64,000 nt of DNA from Brevibacillus borstelensis (GCF_003710865.1 NZ_RHHO01000055.1:21033-85032); one strand, 5' to 3'. Shown: positions 35,265 through 44,723, counted from the first letter of the stretch. Translations and numbers: made by a program. The notes: a model not told the origin generated them from the sequence alone.

Positions 35265-35445
35265 ATGGTGTGAACCGGGTAGTCTCTTGTACCCGGCCAC
35301 TTAAAAGGGAAGTTCGGTGAAAATCCGACGCGGTCCCGCCACTGTAAAGGGGAGTGTCCTTGCTGGTATCCACTGTTTCGCGGTCTAAACGCGAGATGGG
35401 AAGGGAGCAAGGCGTGATGATCCCAAGCCAGGAGACCTGCCAGAA
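35265..35445 (+). promoter_or_regulatory. cobalamin (B12) riboswitch
   Basis: The conserved core GGGAAGTTCGGTGAAAATCC and CCCGCCACTGTAA, together with the B12 box AGCCAGGAGACCTGCC (35426-35441), are all present. It lies about 200 bases before the ABC binding-protein gene. A hairpin built from AGAAAC...GTTTCT with a TTTTG tail, at about 35485-35540, may be the terminator of the expression platform. B12 would lower expression of the downstream operon. Confidence 0.95.
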
Positions 35446-35648
35446 AGCATACACGATCGACCCACGAGGATGGGGACAGTGTGACGAAGAAACGGCGCCA
35501 GACGCTATTGGTCTATCCTTTTGCCGTGTTTCTTTTGTCCGCTGCCCACAAAGGCATTCCCCGGCAAGATCGGAGGATGTCTTTTCTTTTTGAAATACAG
35601 GGGTAAGCAAGTACGATGAAACGCGAATGACAAAAGGAGGAAATAAGG

Positions 35649-36698
35649 ATGAGAGCTTTCAACAAACGTCTTGGCTTTTTGTTTTTCGCCGGGGTTGCAG
35701 TTGTCCTGGCACTATCCGGATGCGGGGGAGCCGAGTCGAATTCGGCTGCAAACACTGTTGCCCCGACAAATGGCTCAACGCAATCAGCAGGAGGCGGAGA
35801 ATCTGCAAATGCGGCGAATTCGACAAGTTCCTTGTCTCCTGTAACAATCGAAAACAATGGAAGAACCCTCACCTTTGCTGAAGCGCCGAGGAGAGCCGTA
35901 TCACTCAGTCAGCATACTACCGAAATCATGCTCGCTCTGGGACTGGAAGACAAAATGGTCGGGACTGCTTATCTTGATGATCAGATTTTGCCTGAGCTTC
36001 AGGAGGCATATGCGAAGATTCCGGTGCTGTCCAAGCAGTATCCGTCAAAAGAAGTCCTCCTTGCCGCTGAACCGGACTTTGTGTACGCTGGCTGGAAGAG
36101 CGCCTTTACCGACAAAGCGGTCGGGACTGTCGAGGATTTGGAGAAAATGGGCGTTCACGCTTATTTGCAGCAATCTTCCAATATGACAGCACCGGGTCTT
36201 GAGGATGTGTACGCCGACATCCAAAATATCGGGCGCATTTTCCGAGTCGAACCAAAAGCGAATGAACTGATCGAGAAGATGAAAACGGAGATCAGGCAAA
36301 TCAGCGATCACATCAAAGACGTGGCACGGCCGATTCCTGTGTTTGTCTATGACAGCGGAGAGGACAAGCCGTACACAGCTGCCAATAACTACATGACCAG
36401 GTTGATTGCGCTGGCAGGAGGCAAGAACATTTTCGACGATGTCCCGAAAGGATGGACAAGCGTAAGCTGGGAAGAGGTAGTCGCCCGCAAGCCGGAAGTG
36501 ATCGTCATCGTTGATTACGGAGACAAAACCGTTGAACAAAAACGAAATCTGCTTTTGACAAAAAACGAATTGGCTGATCTGCCGGCCATTAAAAACAAGC
36601 GTATCGTCGTGCTGCCGCTCTCCGCAGCGGCTGAAGGAATTCGGGCGCCGTTCGCACTAAAAACTCTCGCGGAAGGACTTTATCCGGAGAAATTTTAA
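35649..36698 (+). CDS. btuF: cobalamin-type ABC transporter substrate-binding lipoprotein (BtuF-like)
   Basis: Class III binding protein (TroA/BtuF/FhuD fold) of 349 residues. The signal ends in LSGC, then a Ser/Ala/Asn linker. The domain starts at PRRAVSLSQHTTEIMLALGL, the typical first strand. A ribosome site AAAAGGAGG precedes ATG. Corrinoid as the ligand is inferred from the riboswitch; the fold alone also fits haem or siderophores. Confidence 0.9.
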   Translation: MRAFNKRLGFLFFAGVAVVLALSGCGGAESNSAANTVAPTNGSTQSAGGGESANAANSTSSLSPVTIENNGRTLTFAEAPRRAVSLSQHTTEIMLALGLEDKMVGTAYLDDQILPELQEAYAKIPVLSKQYPSKEVLLAAEPDFVYAGWKSAFTDKAVGTVEDLEKMGVHAYLQQSSNMTAPGLEDVYADIQNIGRIFRVEPKANELIEKMKTEIRQISDHIKDVARPIPVFVYDSGEDKPYTAANNYMTRLIALAGGKNIFDDVPKGWTSVSWEEVVARKPEVIVIVDYGDKTVEQKRNLLLTKNELADLPAIKNKRIVVLPLSAAAEGIRAPFALKTLAEGLYPEKF

Positions 36699-36760
36699 CG
36701 GCAGGACCAATTCATTCCACGTTGGTTAGACCGGTCGATTTTTCCGAAGGAGTGAGAGTT

Positions 36761-37897
36761 GTGAAACGTACGATACTGGAGAGCTCGGCCGCCACGGATA
36801 GCCCCGGACGAAGGGTGATGAAAATCGCCAAGAGAGATATCAGGAGTTTCAGGGGCTGGTTTGCCTCAGTTCTGTTCGTGTTGATTCTGGTGTTGATCGC
36901 CAGTGCGACCCTGGCAGTCATGCTGGGCTCAGTGTCGATTCGGCCCGGCACGATCTGGAAAATTGCTTTTTCCCATATTCCGTTGATAGGAGAATGGATA
37001 CAGGCGGATTGGTCAAAATCGGAAGAAACGATTATTTGGCAGATTCGCTTTCCGCGTGTCTTGCTTGCGGCAATCGTTGGCGCGGGCTTGTCAGTGGTCG
37101 GGGTGACCATACAGGCACTTGTAAGAAATTCGTTGGCGGATCCGTATTTGCTCGGGGTTTCCTCAGGTGCATCGGTAGGAGCGACACTGACAATTCTTTT
37201 CGGAGCATTCAGTCTATACGGACAGTATTCCCTGACCATTGGGGCTTTTACCGGATCGCTCCTGGCGATTGTCCTTGTTTTTGCGCTTTCGCGGCTTGGA
37301 GGGCAAAACTCGACCGTGCGCTTGTTGATGTCCGGCATTGCTGTTTCGGCTGTACTCTCGGCGATCACCAGCCTGATTATCTTTTCAGCTCCTAACGAGC
37401 ATGGCATCCGTACAGTTTTGTTCTGGATGCAAGGTAGCCTCGCGGGAGCCAAATGGGAGTACCTGACCATTCCGGGCGTTGTGGTAGTGGCCGGGATGTT
37501 CGTGCTGATGACTTATTATCGCTCGCTCAATGCGATCATGATGGGAGAGGAAACCGCGAGGACGCTGGGAGTGAATACCGAACATTTCCGAAAAATGCTG
37601 CTCGTTATGACCGCGCTGCTCACAGGGGTCATCGTCTCGATCAGCGGGGCAATCGGCTTTGTCGGACTGATGATGCCGCATATTGTCCGCATCATTGTCG
37701 GCACCGATCACCGCCGCGTGCTTCCAGTCAGTGCGCTGCTGGGAGCAAGCTTTCTGATCTGGGCCGATGTCGTGGCCAGACTGGCATTCGCTCCTGAGGA
37801 ATTGCCCATCGGTATCATTACATCGCTGTGCGGAGGGCCATTCTTTATTTGGCTCATGCTTCGAAGCTCGTATTCGTTTGGGGGTGGCGGAAGATGA
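36761..37897 (+). CDS. btuC: cobalamin-type ABC transporter permease (BtuC/FecCD family)
   Basis: Membrane subunit of about 378 residues with roughly ten helices. FecCD signatures include LRF-type IRFPRVLLAAIVGAGLS, 'LVRNSLADPYLLGVSSGA' and 'GFVGLMMPHIVRIIVG'. GTG 36761 lies eight bases after AAGGAG and is preferred over upstream codons. The stop overlaps the ATPase start (ATGA). Confidence 0.93.
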   Translation: MKRTILESSAATDSPGRRVMKIAKRDIRSFRGWFASVLFVLILVLIASATLAVMLGSVSIRPGTIWKIAFSHIPLIGEWIQADWSKSEETIIWQIRFPRVLLAAIVGAGLSVVGVTIQALVRNSLADPYLLGVSSGASVGATLTILFGAFSLYGQYSLTIGAFTGSLLAIVLVFALSRLGGQNSTVRLLMSGIAVSAVLSAITSLIIFSAPNEHGIRTVLFWMQGSLAGAKWEYLTIPGVVVVAGMFVLMTYYRSLNAIMMGEETARTLGVNTEHFRKMLLVMTALLTGVIVSISGAIGFVGLMMPHIVRIIVGTDHRRVLPVSALLGASFLIWADVVARLAFAPEELPIGIITSLCGGPFFIWLMLRSSYSFGGGGR

Positions 37898-38706
37898 ATC
37901 TCATCGCCGAGCAAGTATCCGTCATGTTGGATGGAAAGGAAATCCTTGATCACGTCGACCTGCAGGCTAAGCCGGGAACATTCGTCGGCCTGATCGGTCC
38001 GAATGGAAGCGGAAAGTCGACTTTGCTAAAGAGCATTTACCGGGTCAGGAAGCCGGATGCGGGTCTTGTTACAGTAGATGGAGAAGACATCTATCAACTG
38101 TCGCCTCGGCAAACAGCGCAGCGAATGGCAGTTGTTCGTCAGGAAGGCACAGTTGAATTCGATTTCACCGTTAGAGAAATTGTTTTGATGGGCCGTTCTG
38201 CACATAAACGATTATTTCAGTCAGATACGGAAGAAGACTTTTCGCTCGTGGAAAGGGCGCTGGCTCGAACGGGTATGCAAGCCTTCGCAGAGCGCAGCTT
38301 TTTGTCCTTGTCCGGCGGCGAAAAACAGAGGGTATTAATCGCGCGGGCATTGGTGCAAGAGGCGAAGCTTCTTGTTTTGGACGAGCCGACGAACCATCTC
38401 GACATTCGCTACCAACTGCAAATTATGGACCTCCTGAAATCGCTCCGTCTGACCGTCCTCGCAGCGCTGCATGACCTGAATATTGCGGCGACATACTGCG
38501 ACCGGATCTATGTGATCCAAGAAGGGCGGATTGCAGCCGCCGGCACACCGGAACAAGTGCTGAATCCCGAAATGCTCCGGGAAGTGTTCGGTGTCGAAAC
38601 AGAAGTGTATGTTCATCCGAAGACAGGAAAGAAGCACATCGTATTTTTCTCCGGTATGGAAATGAGCGAGCAGCGGAAGGATGCGGAGGTGTCAACGGCC
38701 CTATGA
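37894..38706 (+). CDS. btuD: cobalamin-type ABC transporter ATPase (BtuD/FepC family)
   Basis: ATPase of 270 residues with Walker A GPNGSGKST, signature LSGGEKQR, Walker B LLVLDEPTNHLD and switch HDLN. The four-base ATGA overlap with btuC upstream and another ATGA overlap with the methyltransferase downstream make a translationally coupled trio. GGGTGGCGG provides the ribosome site. Confidence 0.93.
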   Translation: MNLIAEQVSVMLDGKEILDHVDLQAKPGTFVGLIGPNGSGKSTLLKSIYRVRKPDAGLVTVDGEDIYQLSPRQTAQRMAVVRQEGTVEFDFTVREIVLMGRSAHKRLFQSDTEEDFSLVERALARTGMQAFAERSFLSLSGGEKQRVLIARALVQEAKLLVLDEPTNHLDIRYQLQIMDLLKSLRLTVLAALHDLNIAATYCDRIYVIQEGRIAAAGTPEQVLNPEMLREVFGVETEVYVHPKTGKKHIVFFSGMEMSEQRKDAEVSTAL

Positions 38707-39752
38707 GTGTTTATTCCTGCAAAGTATGCGGTTTTCGCTATGATGAGTGGCTCGGCGACAGTAAAAATGGCGTGCCGCCGGGGATTCCTTTTCAGCGTTT
38801 GACAGGCTCGGTTTGCTCTACCTGCGGCCTGTCGGGCGGAAGGCACGAGCGGCTCCCCAGTCCACCTTACAAAGGGCTGGAAGCAGCGTACTACGACCAG
38901 TTTGCGGGAAAGGCGGGCATACTTTTCTACCGCGGCTGGATACAAGCCTTCGACCGTCAGCCCGCAGTTCTGGAGCTGGGAGTAGGAACGGGAAGAATCG
39001 CCCTGGAATTGGCCAGGCAGGGTATTTCTGTCTGCGGGATCGATAACAGTCCCGACATGCTCGGGCTAGCGGAAAAGAAGAAGCGGCGGTTGGGGAAAGG
39101 CAGAGAACACCTGCTGGAGCTCATGGAACAAGAAGCGCTTCATTTGCAACTGGATCGCACCTTTACTCATGTGCTTTTGACCGAGGGGTTTCTCCAGCAC
39201 TTTACGCTCCGCTCGGAACAAAGGCGGCTTCTACAGTTGATCAAGGAGCATCTAACCGAGGACGGTCTGGTAGCGATTGACCTCCTCTTGCCCCCTGCAG
39301 GTGAAAATTGGCAAACGGAACAGCGAAAATGGGTGTTTCCCGACAAGATGGTCTACCAACAGGTTCGGGGAGAAACGTCTTACGCACGCCAGCGATTCCG
39401 CTACTCTCTTGCCTATGCGACCTTTATCGACAGCGTGGAGCAGCCGCGCTACCGGGTGGACCGGGAAATGGCGCTGATGCTCCCGGGGGAGCTGGTCTTG
39501 CTGCTGGAGTCGGAGCAATTGGAGGTAACGGCGATGCACGAAAACTACATCATCGACTACCCGGCAGGCTATATCCATTCGGTTGAAGGTCTGTCTCTTG
39601 TCCATACTGTTCCATCATCGCCGGCGAGAGGCGACTATGATTTGGAAAAGTGGACGGAGGGCGGGTACCCATTTGCGGGCTTAAACGTGAGGACCAACGC
39701 GGATGTCTCGCGAATGACTCTGTTTGCTCGGAAAAAAACCTGTAACAAATAG
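38703..39752 (+). CDS. rubredoxin-like module fused to a SAM methyltransferase
   Basis: A 349-residue two-domain protein. Residues 1-42 look like rubredoxin: YSCKVCGFRYD, then GDSKNGVPPGIPF, then CSTCG, so Cys6, Cys9, Cys38 and Cys41 fall almost exactly at the canonical 6-9-39-42 spacing. The usual Trp and Pro next to the second knuckle are replaced (GSVCSTCG). From residue about 60, a class I methyltransferase follows, with motif I VLELGVGTGR and GIDNSPDML. The start overlaps the btuD stop (ATGA), which ties it to the B12-regulated operon. The function is unknown; it could act on the imported corrinoid or on a partner protein, with the metal site as redox or structural element. The N-terminal domain might bind zinc rather than iron. 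Confidence 0.82.
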   Translation: MSVYSCKVCGFRYDEWLGDSKNGVPPGIPFQRLTGSVCSTCGLSGGRHERLPSPPYKGLEAAYYDQFAGKAGILFYRGWIQAFDRQPAVLELGVGTGRIALELARQGISVCGIDNSPDMLGLAEKKKRRLGKGREHLLELMEQEALHLQLDRTFTHVLLTEGFLQHFTLRSEQRRLLQLIKEHLTEDGLVAIDLLLPPAGENWQTEQRKWVFPDKMVYQQVRGETSYARQRFRYSLAYATFIDSVEQPRYRVDREMALMLPGELVLLLESEQLEVTAMHENYIIDYPAGYIHSVEGLSLVHTVPSSPARGDYDLEKWTEGGYPFAGLNVRTNADVSRMTLFARKKTCNK

Positions 39753-39766
39753 CGGCTTCTTGCATC
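39741..39766 (+). promoter_or_regulatory. possible ECF-type promoter
   Basis: TGTAAC at 39741-39746 and CATC at 39763-39766 are 16 bp apart, similar to TGAAAC/CGTC ECF promoters but weaker. It lies over the end of the methyltransferase gene and before the second ECF sigma gene. Confidence 0.4.
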
Positions 39767-39800
39767 TAACAAGGTGAAACAGGAAGGAGGGCGCGTCTTC

Positions 39801-40340
39801 GTGGATAAGCTTCAGCAGACGCCAGAGGCTTCTTTGGATCGGCTCATGCAGGAATACGGGACGCGTGTCCTGCGACTGGTCACCTTGATGGTGAAGGACC
39901 GTGACCTGGCCGAAGACATTACGCAGGACGTATTTTTGAAGGTCTACCGCAACCTTTCCGGCTTTCGCGGAGAGAGCAGCATCCATACCTGGATCTACCG
40001 GATCGCCGTCAACGAATGCAAGGGCTATTTGCGGTCGTGGACGTTTCGAAATCTGTTTCCGCAAGCGTGGATACAAAAAAATGGCGAGGCGTCGACCGAA
40101 AATATCGTGCTGCAGCGAGCTGCCCGGGATGAGCTGGTCCGGCTTGTCTTGCTGCTTCCGCCACTCTATCGCCAGGCGGTAGCTCTCCACTATTATGGGG
40201 AAATGTCCATTGCGGAAGTGGCTGAGGTGCTAGGTGTGACCGAAGGGACTGTTCGGACGAGGCTTCATCGGGCGAGACAGCTGTTGAAAAAGGAAATGAA
40301 TACCGGGGAGGGATGGGAATGGAACGAGACCAATGGCTGA
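39801..40340 (+). CDS. ECF RNA polymerase sigma factor
   Basis: Group 4 sigma factor of 179 residues. Region 2 includes DLAEDITQDVFLKVYRNL and 'FRGESSIHTWIYRIAVNEC'; region 4 includes PLYRQAVALHYYGEMS and the helix-turn-helix VAEVLGVTEGTVRTRLH. GTG 39801 has AAGGAGG nine bases upstream. The following anti-sigma gene overlaps by 22 bases. It lies 48 bases behind the B12-operon methyltransferase and could receive read-through from it. Confidence 0.93.
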   Translation: MDKLQQTPEASLDRLMQEYGTRVLRLVTLMVKDRDLAEDITQDVFLKVYRNLSGFRGESSIHTWIYRIAVNECKGYLRSWTFRNLFPQAWIQKNGEASTENIVLQRAARDELVRLVLLLPPLYRQAVALHYYGEMSIAEVAEVLGVTEGTVRTRLHRARQLLKKEMNTGEGWEWNETNG

Positions 40341-41341
40341 AAGGATTGAAAGAGCGAGCCGATCGCAGCGTACTCCATGACGTCGTGTTCTCCCCGGAAA
40401 TGGAAGAGAATATACGGCGAACGATCAAGCAGGAGGCAGGGCGAAAAAAAAGGACCTTTCCCCCGGGGCGATGGGGCCTTTGGGCCTCGGCAGCAGCCGC
40501 TGTCCTGCTGCTTGCTCTCGTAGGCACTGCGATAACCGGTGTAGGGCCGGGAGAACAAGCCCGGCAACCCGTTCAAGAGAAGCCTTGGCTACCCGCTACT
40601 ATTGTGAATCCGCCCGATTTGTGGAAACCGTCGCCACGTTCAGATATACACAGCGAAAATCAGGTTTTCAGCTACCTCGGGGAGAAGCCTGTCCGCATCA
40701 TGACAGATGAATTTGGGCTGTACGAGGATCAGGCACAGCGGATTTCATTTCTGTTGAACGGTTCATTTGGAAAAGAGGTGGAGCTGGTCGCCTACAGTAC
40801 GGAGGGCAAGCGCATCAAGCTTGGTTCTTATGAAGTTCTGGGACCCCAGTATGATGCGGATGGCCATTTTTCGTCCAGCATTGCCCTTCCCGATCCGGGT
40901 GTCTGGAAGCTGCAGGTGCTCTCGGGCAGCGAGCATTTTGGGCAAGTGTTTGTTCAGGTCGAAAAAGGTGTCTCCCCCGAAAATCGGGAGTTTGTCACTC
41001 CGCTGATCACCGCGTATTTGCAAACGGCCCAGGGAAACCTGAGCTGGCTGGGAGCAGATCGCGATGTCCATATTGAACTGATCGGGGTAGAAACGCAAGC
41101 TCCGGAAAAGCGGCGTGTCTATGCTTGGGTAAGGATTGAAGGCAAGGCAGAGGAGGGGTCTCCGGGATTAAGCTGCCCGATGGTCCTGGACATCGCCTAC
41201 GAACAGAAGAACGGCAAAGGCGGCGCCTACCGGGTAATCAGCCACAGTATGCCAGAGGACGGAAGCCGCTATCAACCAAGTCTAAAGAAGCTGTTTCCCG
41301 AGAAATATTTGCAGCGGTTAAGTGAAGGGAAGAAGCCTTAG
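40319..41341 (+). CDS. probable membrane anti-sigma factor
   Basis: About 340 residues. A short cytoplasmic N-terminus (FSPEMEENIRRTIKQEAG) without a zinc motif is followed by one transmembrane helix near residues 52-73 (WGLWASAAAAVLLLALVGTA) and a large extracellular part with beta-rich character, no recognised family. ATG 40319 is six bases past GGGGAGGG and lies within the sigma gene, so the pair is coupled. The anti-sigma role is inferred from position and topology. Confidence 0.75.
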   Translation: MERDQWLKGLKERADRSVLHDVVFSPEMEENIRRTIKQEAGRKKRTFPPGRWGLWASAAAAVLLLALVGTAITGVGPGEQARQPVQEKPWLPATIVNPPDLWKPSPRSDIHSENQVFSYLGEKPVRIMTDEFGLYEDQAQRISFLLNGSFGKEVELVAYSTEGKRIKLGSYEVLGPQYDADGHFSSSIALPDPGVWKLQVLSGSEHFGQVFVQVEKGVSPENREFVTPLITAYLQTAQGNLSWLGADRDVHIELIGVETQAPEKRRVYAWVRIEGKAEEGSPGLSCPMVLDIAYEQKNGKGGAYRVISHSMPEDGSRYQPSLKKLFPEKYLQRLSEGKKP

Positions 41342-41420
41342 CATTATACGCCGTACCTGCTTCAAATCCTGGTTCGGATCGGTCCTCGAAAAATCGTGGG
41401 AACCGCCTTATTCTCAATTG

Positions 41421-41449
41421 TTGCTCGCATAACCGCGCTTTGATATAAT
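41421..41449 (+). promoter_or_regulatory. sigma-A promoter of lepA
   Basis: TTGCTC at 41421-41426 and TATAAT at 41444-41449 are 17 bp apart. The leader to the lepA start is about 80 bases. Confidence 0.65.
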
Positions 41450-41534
41450 TGACGTTAGTGTATTTTTTCGGAACGCGGTCTGAAGGTGGACCAACAGGCG
41501 ACGTTCAGATGGCGTGGGAGGGAACTGACAACAC

Positions 41535-43352
41535 ATGGATCGCCGTGAAAGACAAAAACGCATTCGCAATTTTTCCATTATCGCCCATATCGACCACGGG
41601 AAGTCAACCTTGGCTGACCGCATCCTGGAATTGACAGGAGCATTGTCAGAACGGGAGATGGAAGCGCAGTTTCTGGACTCGATGGATCTGGAAAGAGAGC
41701 GCGGCATTACGATCAAGCTGAATGCCGTGCAGTTAAAGTATAAAGCAGACGACGGGGAAGAGTATATTTTGCATTTGATCGACACCCCCGGACACGTCGA
41801 CTTTACCTATGAAGTATCCCGCAGCCTTGCCGCTTGCGAAGGCGCCCTCTTGGTCGTCGACGCTGCCCAAGGCATCGAAGCGCAGACATTGGCCAACGTC
41901 TATCTGGCGCTGGACAACAATCTGGAGATTATTCCGGTAATCAACAAGATTGACCTGCCGAGCGCGGAACCAGAGCGGGTCAAACAGGAAGTAGAGGACG
42001 TCATTGGCCTGGATGCAAGCGAAGCCTGTCTGACTTCGGCAAAAGCAGGGATCGGGATCAAAGATGTGCTGGAGGCTGTCGTGCAAAAGGTGCCGGCTCC
42101 GGAAGGGGACCCCGACGCACCTCTGCAAGCTTTGATTTTTGACTCTTACTTTGATCCGTACCGCGGCGTAATCGCTTCCGTGAGGGTTGTAAACGGTACG
42201 CTGCGCAAAGGCATGAAAATCAAAATGATGGCGACAGGCAAAACCTTCGATGTAACCGAAGTGGGAGCATCGATGCCGCGTCAGACCCCGGTCGACGAAC
42301 TGACTGTGGGTGATGTAGGGTATGTCGCCGCTTCGATCAAAACGGTAGGAGACACGAGGGTCGGTGATACGATTACCGACGCAGCTCGCCCGACGGCAGA
42401 ACCGCTGCCAGGCTACCGGAAAATCAATCCAATGGTGTTCTGCGGTCTGTACCCGATCGACACCAGCGATTACAATGACTTGCGCGAGGCTTTGGAAAAG
42501 CTTCAGCTAAACGACGCGTCCCTGCAGTTCGAGCCGGAGACATCCCAGGCGCTTGGCTTCGGATTCCGTTGCGGATTCCTCGGTCTCTTGCATATGGAGA
42601 TCATTCAGGAGCGGATTGAGCGGGAATTCAACATCGATCTGATCACGACCGCACCGAGCGTAATTTACCGGGTGACCATGACCAATGGCGAGGTCATCGA
42701 GATCGACAACCCGTCGAAAATGCCGGAAGTGCAGAAGATCGAAATGATCGAAGAGCCGTATGTGTCGGCTACCGTAATGGTGCCGAAGGATTACGTGGGC
42801 GATGTCATGCAGTTGTGCCAGGGCAAGCGCGGAGAATTTCTCGACATGCAGTACATGGGAGAAAATCGCGTGCAGCTGAAGTACGACATGCCGCTCTCGG
42901 AGATCGTGTACGACTTCTTTGATCTGCTGAAGTCAGGAACCAAAGGCTACGCCTCCTTTGACTATGAATTGGCAGGCTACAAGCCGTCCAAGCTTGTGAA
43001 AATGGACATTCTGTTGAACGGAGAAGTCGTGGATGCCCTGTCGTTTATCGTCCACCGCGACAGTGCCTACAACCGTGGCCGCATCATCTGCGAAAAGCTG
43101 AAGGAATTGATCCCGAGACAGCAATTCGAGGTGCCGATCCAGGCTGCGATCGGACACAAGGTTGTCGCGCGGGAGACGATCAGCGCCCTGCGCAAAAACG
43201 TCCTGGCCAAATGCTACGGCGGGGACATCAGCCGGAAGCGCAAACTCCTGGAAAAGCAAAAAGAAGGGAAAAAGCGCATGAAATCCGTCGGTTCCGTCGA
43301 GGTGCCGCAAGAAGCGTTCATGGCTGTTCTCCGGATGGACGACAAGAAATAG
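41535..43352 (+). CDS. lepA: elongation factor 4 (LepA GTPase)
   Basis: Ribosome-associated translational GTPase of 605 residues that helps under stress or in subunit assembly. G1 [10 protein letters not shown]3 DTPGHVDF, G4 NKIDLP and the LepA-specific C-terminal domain ([16 protein letters not shown]) are present. It returns the region to the B. subtilis order lepA-hemW-hrcA. Confidence 0.97.
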   Translation: MDRRERQKRIRNFSIIAHIDHGKSTLADRILELTGALSEREMEAQFLDSMDLERERGITIKLNAVQLKYKADDGEEYILHLIDTPGHVDFTYEVSRSLAACEGALLVVDAAQGIEAQTLANVYLALDNNLEIIPVINKIDLPSAEPERVKQEVEDVIGLDASEACLTSAKAGIGIKDVLEAVVQKVPAPEGDPDAPLQALIFDSYFDPYRGVIASVRVVNGTLRKGMKIKMMATGKTFDVTEVGASMPRQTPVDELTVGDVGYVAASIKTVGDTRVGDTITDAARPTAEPLPGYRKINPMVFCGLYPIDTSDYNDLREALEKLQLNDASLQFEPETSQALGFGFRCGFLGLLHMEIIQERIEREFNIDLITTAPSVIYRVTMTNGEVIEIDNPSKMPEVQKIEMIEEPYVSATVMVPKDYVGDVMQLCQGKRGEFLDMQYMGENRVQLKYDMPLSEIVYDFFDLLKSGTKGYASFDYELAGYKPSKLVKMDILLNGEVVDALSFIVHRDSAYNRGRIICEKLKELIPRQQFEVPIQAAIGHKVVARETISALRKNVLAKCYGGDISRKRKLLEKQKEGKKRMKSVGSVEVPQEAFMAVLRMDDKK

Positions 43353-43396
43353 GCCGAAACAAACCGGTCTGCAGTTTGCAGATGTTGCAGAATACT

Positions 43397-43424
43397 AGAC
43401 CTGACGGTGATGTCAGGTCTTTTG
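43397..43424 (+). terminator. lepA terminator
   Basis: AGACCTGAC and GTCAGGTCT pair around GGTGAT, then TTTT. It lies between lepA and hemW. Confidence 0.75.
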
Positions 43425-43452
43425 ACTTTTCCAATAAAGGAGGGGAAGAATC

Positions 43453-44598
43453 TTGGCGCCCCAATCTGTTTATATCCACATTCCCTTTTGCACGAATAAA
43501 TGCTATTACTGCGATTTCAACTCGTTTGTCACCAACAATCCGCAGCTGATTTGGGACTATCTGGACGCACTGGAAAAAGAGATGGAGCTGACCTTTGCCA
43601 AATGGCCGGTCCAACAAGTAAAAACGATTTTCGTCGGAGGCGGGACCCCGACGTTTCTCGATCAGGCGCAAATGCGCAGATTCCTCGAGATGGTTGAGAA
43701 GCATCTGGGACGGTATGCAGCGCCGGAACTGGAATTTTCGATGGAAGCAAATCCAGGGACGACGGACAAAGAGAAGCTGCGGTTGATGCGGGAGCTGGGA
43801 GTGAATCGGCTCAGCTTCGGGGTGCAATCGTTTGATGAAAGCCTGTTGAAGCGTTTGGGACGGATTCACGACGTGGGGCAGGTGTATCAGAGCATCGATA
43901 ATGCCGTTGCGGCAGGGTTTGACAATTTGACGATTGATCTGATGTTCGGCTTGCCTGATCAAACAGAAGAGATATTCAGGGACACCCTGCAAAAAGCATT
44001 TCAATTGCCCACAACCCACTTCTCTGCATATAGTCTGAAAGTGGAGGAGAATACGCTCTTTCATACCTTGTACCAAAAGGATCAGCTGCCGCTTCCATCC
44101 GAAGAGACAGAGCTGAATATGTACCTGCTGCTGATCGAGGAAATGGAACGCCACGGCTATCATCAATACGAGATCAGCAACTTTGCCAGGCCAGGATTTG
44201 AAAGCAGGCACAACAAGACATACTGGCTTAATGAGGAGTATTACGGTTTGGGAGCGGGCGCGCACGGCTATGTCGATCATGAACGGCATGTCAATGCAGG
44301 GCCGCTGGCGATCTATTTGCAAATGTGCCGGGAAGGGTTGCCGCGTGTCGAACAGTTCGCGGTTTCGCCGAAAGAAGCGATGGAGGACCACATGATCATG
44401 GGGCTCAGGCTGCGCGAGGGCATCGATGCGGAACAGTTCAGCCGCCGTTTCGGAAAGACCATCATGGAAGAATACGGCCGTATCATAGAAGAAGAAGTAG
44501 CAAAAGGAATGCTCGAATGGAGTGACGGGCGGCTGCGCCTGACTCGCACGGCATTGCCGCTTGGGAATGAGGTATTCGCCCGCTTTTTGGGCGATTAG
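43453..44598 (+). CDS. hemW: haem chaperone HemW (radical SAM)
   Basis: Radical SAM protein of 381 residues. The cluster motif is PFCTNKCYYCDF (CxxxCxxC), followed by GGGTPT and the HemW C-terminal domain. Often annotated as coproporphyrinogen III oxidase, but this group lacks the HemN-specific N-terminus and inserts haem into targets. The TTG start is supported by AAAGGAGGGG about eight bases upstream. Confidence 0.93.
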   Translation: MAPQSVYIHIPFCTNKCYYCDFNSFVTNNPQLIWDYLDALEKEMELTFAKWPVQQVKTIFVGGGTPTFLDQAQMRRFLEMVEKHLGRYAAPELEFSMEANPGTTDKEKLRLMRELGVNRLSFGVQSFDESLLKRLGRIHDVGQVYQSIDNAVAAGFDNLTIDLMFGLPDQTEEIFRDTLQKAFQLPTTHFSAYSLKVEENTLFHTLYQKDQLPLPSEETELNMYLLLIEEMERHGYHQYEISNFARPGFESRHNKTYWLNEEYYGLGAGAHGYVDHERHVNAGPLAIYLQMCREGLPRVEQFAVSPKEAMEDHMIMGLRLREGIDAEQFSRRFGKTIMEEYGRIIEEEVAKGMLEWSDGRLRLTRTALPLGNEVFARFLGD

Positions 44599-44635
44599 GC
44601 AGACAGGAAAAAGGGAAGTCGTTTCTGGGAAAACA

Positions 44636-44664
44636 TTGACAAATTCCTCCCGTATTGATAACTT
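44636..44664 (+). promoter_or_regulatory. sigma-A promoter of the hrcA operon
   Basis: TTGACA at 44636-44641 and TAACTT at 44659-44664 are 17 bp apart, just upstream of the CIRCE operator. Confidence 0.65.
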
Positions 44665-44675
44665 AATAAATAGAT

Positions 44676-44702
44676 TTAGCACTCGATACATCTGAGTGCT
44701 AA
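44676..44702 (+). promoter_or_regulatory. CIRCE operator bound by HrcA
   Basis: TTAGCACTC and GAGTGCTAA are separated by exactly nine bases, the perfect CIRCE consensus. It covers the transcription start, so HrcA represses hrcA-grpE-dnaK at normal temperature. Confidence 0.97.
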
Positions 44703-44723
44703 CAACAGGGAGGCGAAGGCAGC

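Noticed and set aside
43318..44691. 457-codon open frame antisense to hemW
   Set aside because: Fully overlaps hemW, and lacks motifs and a ribosome site.
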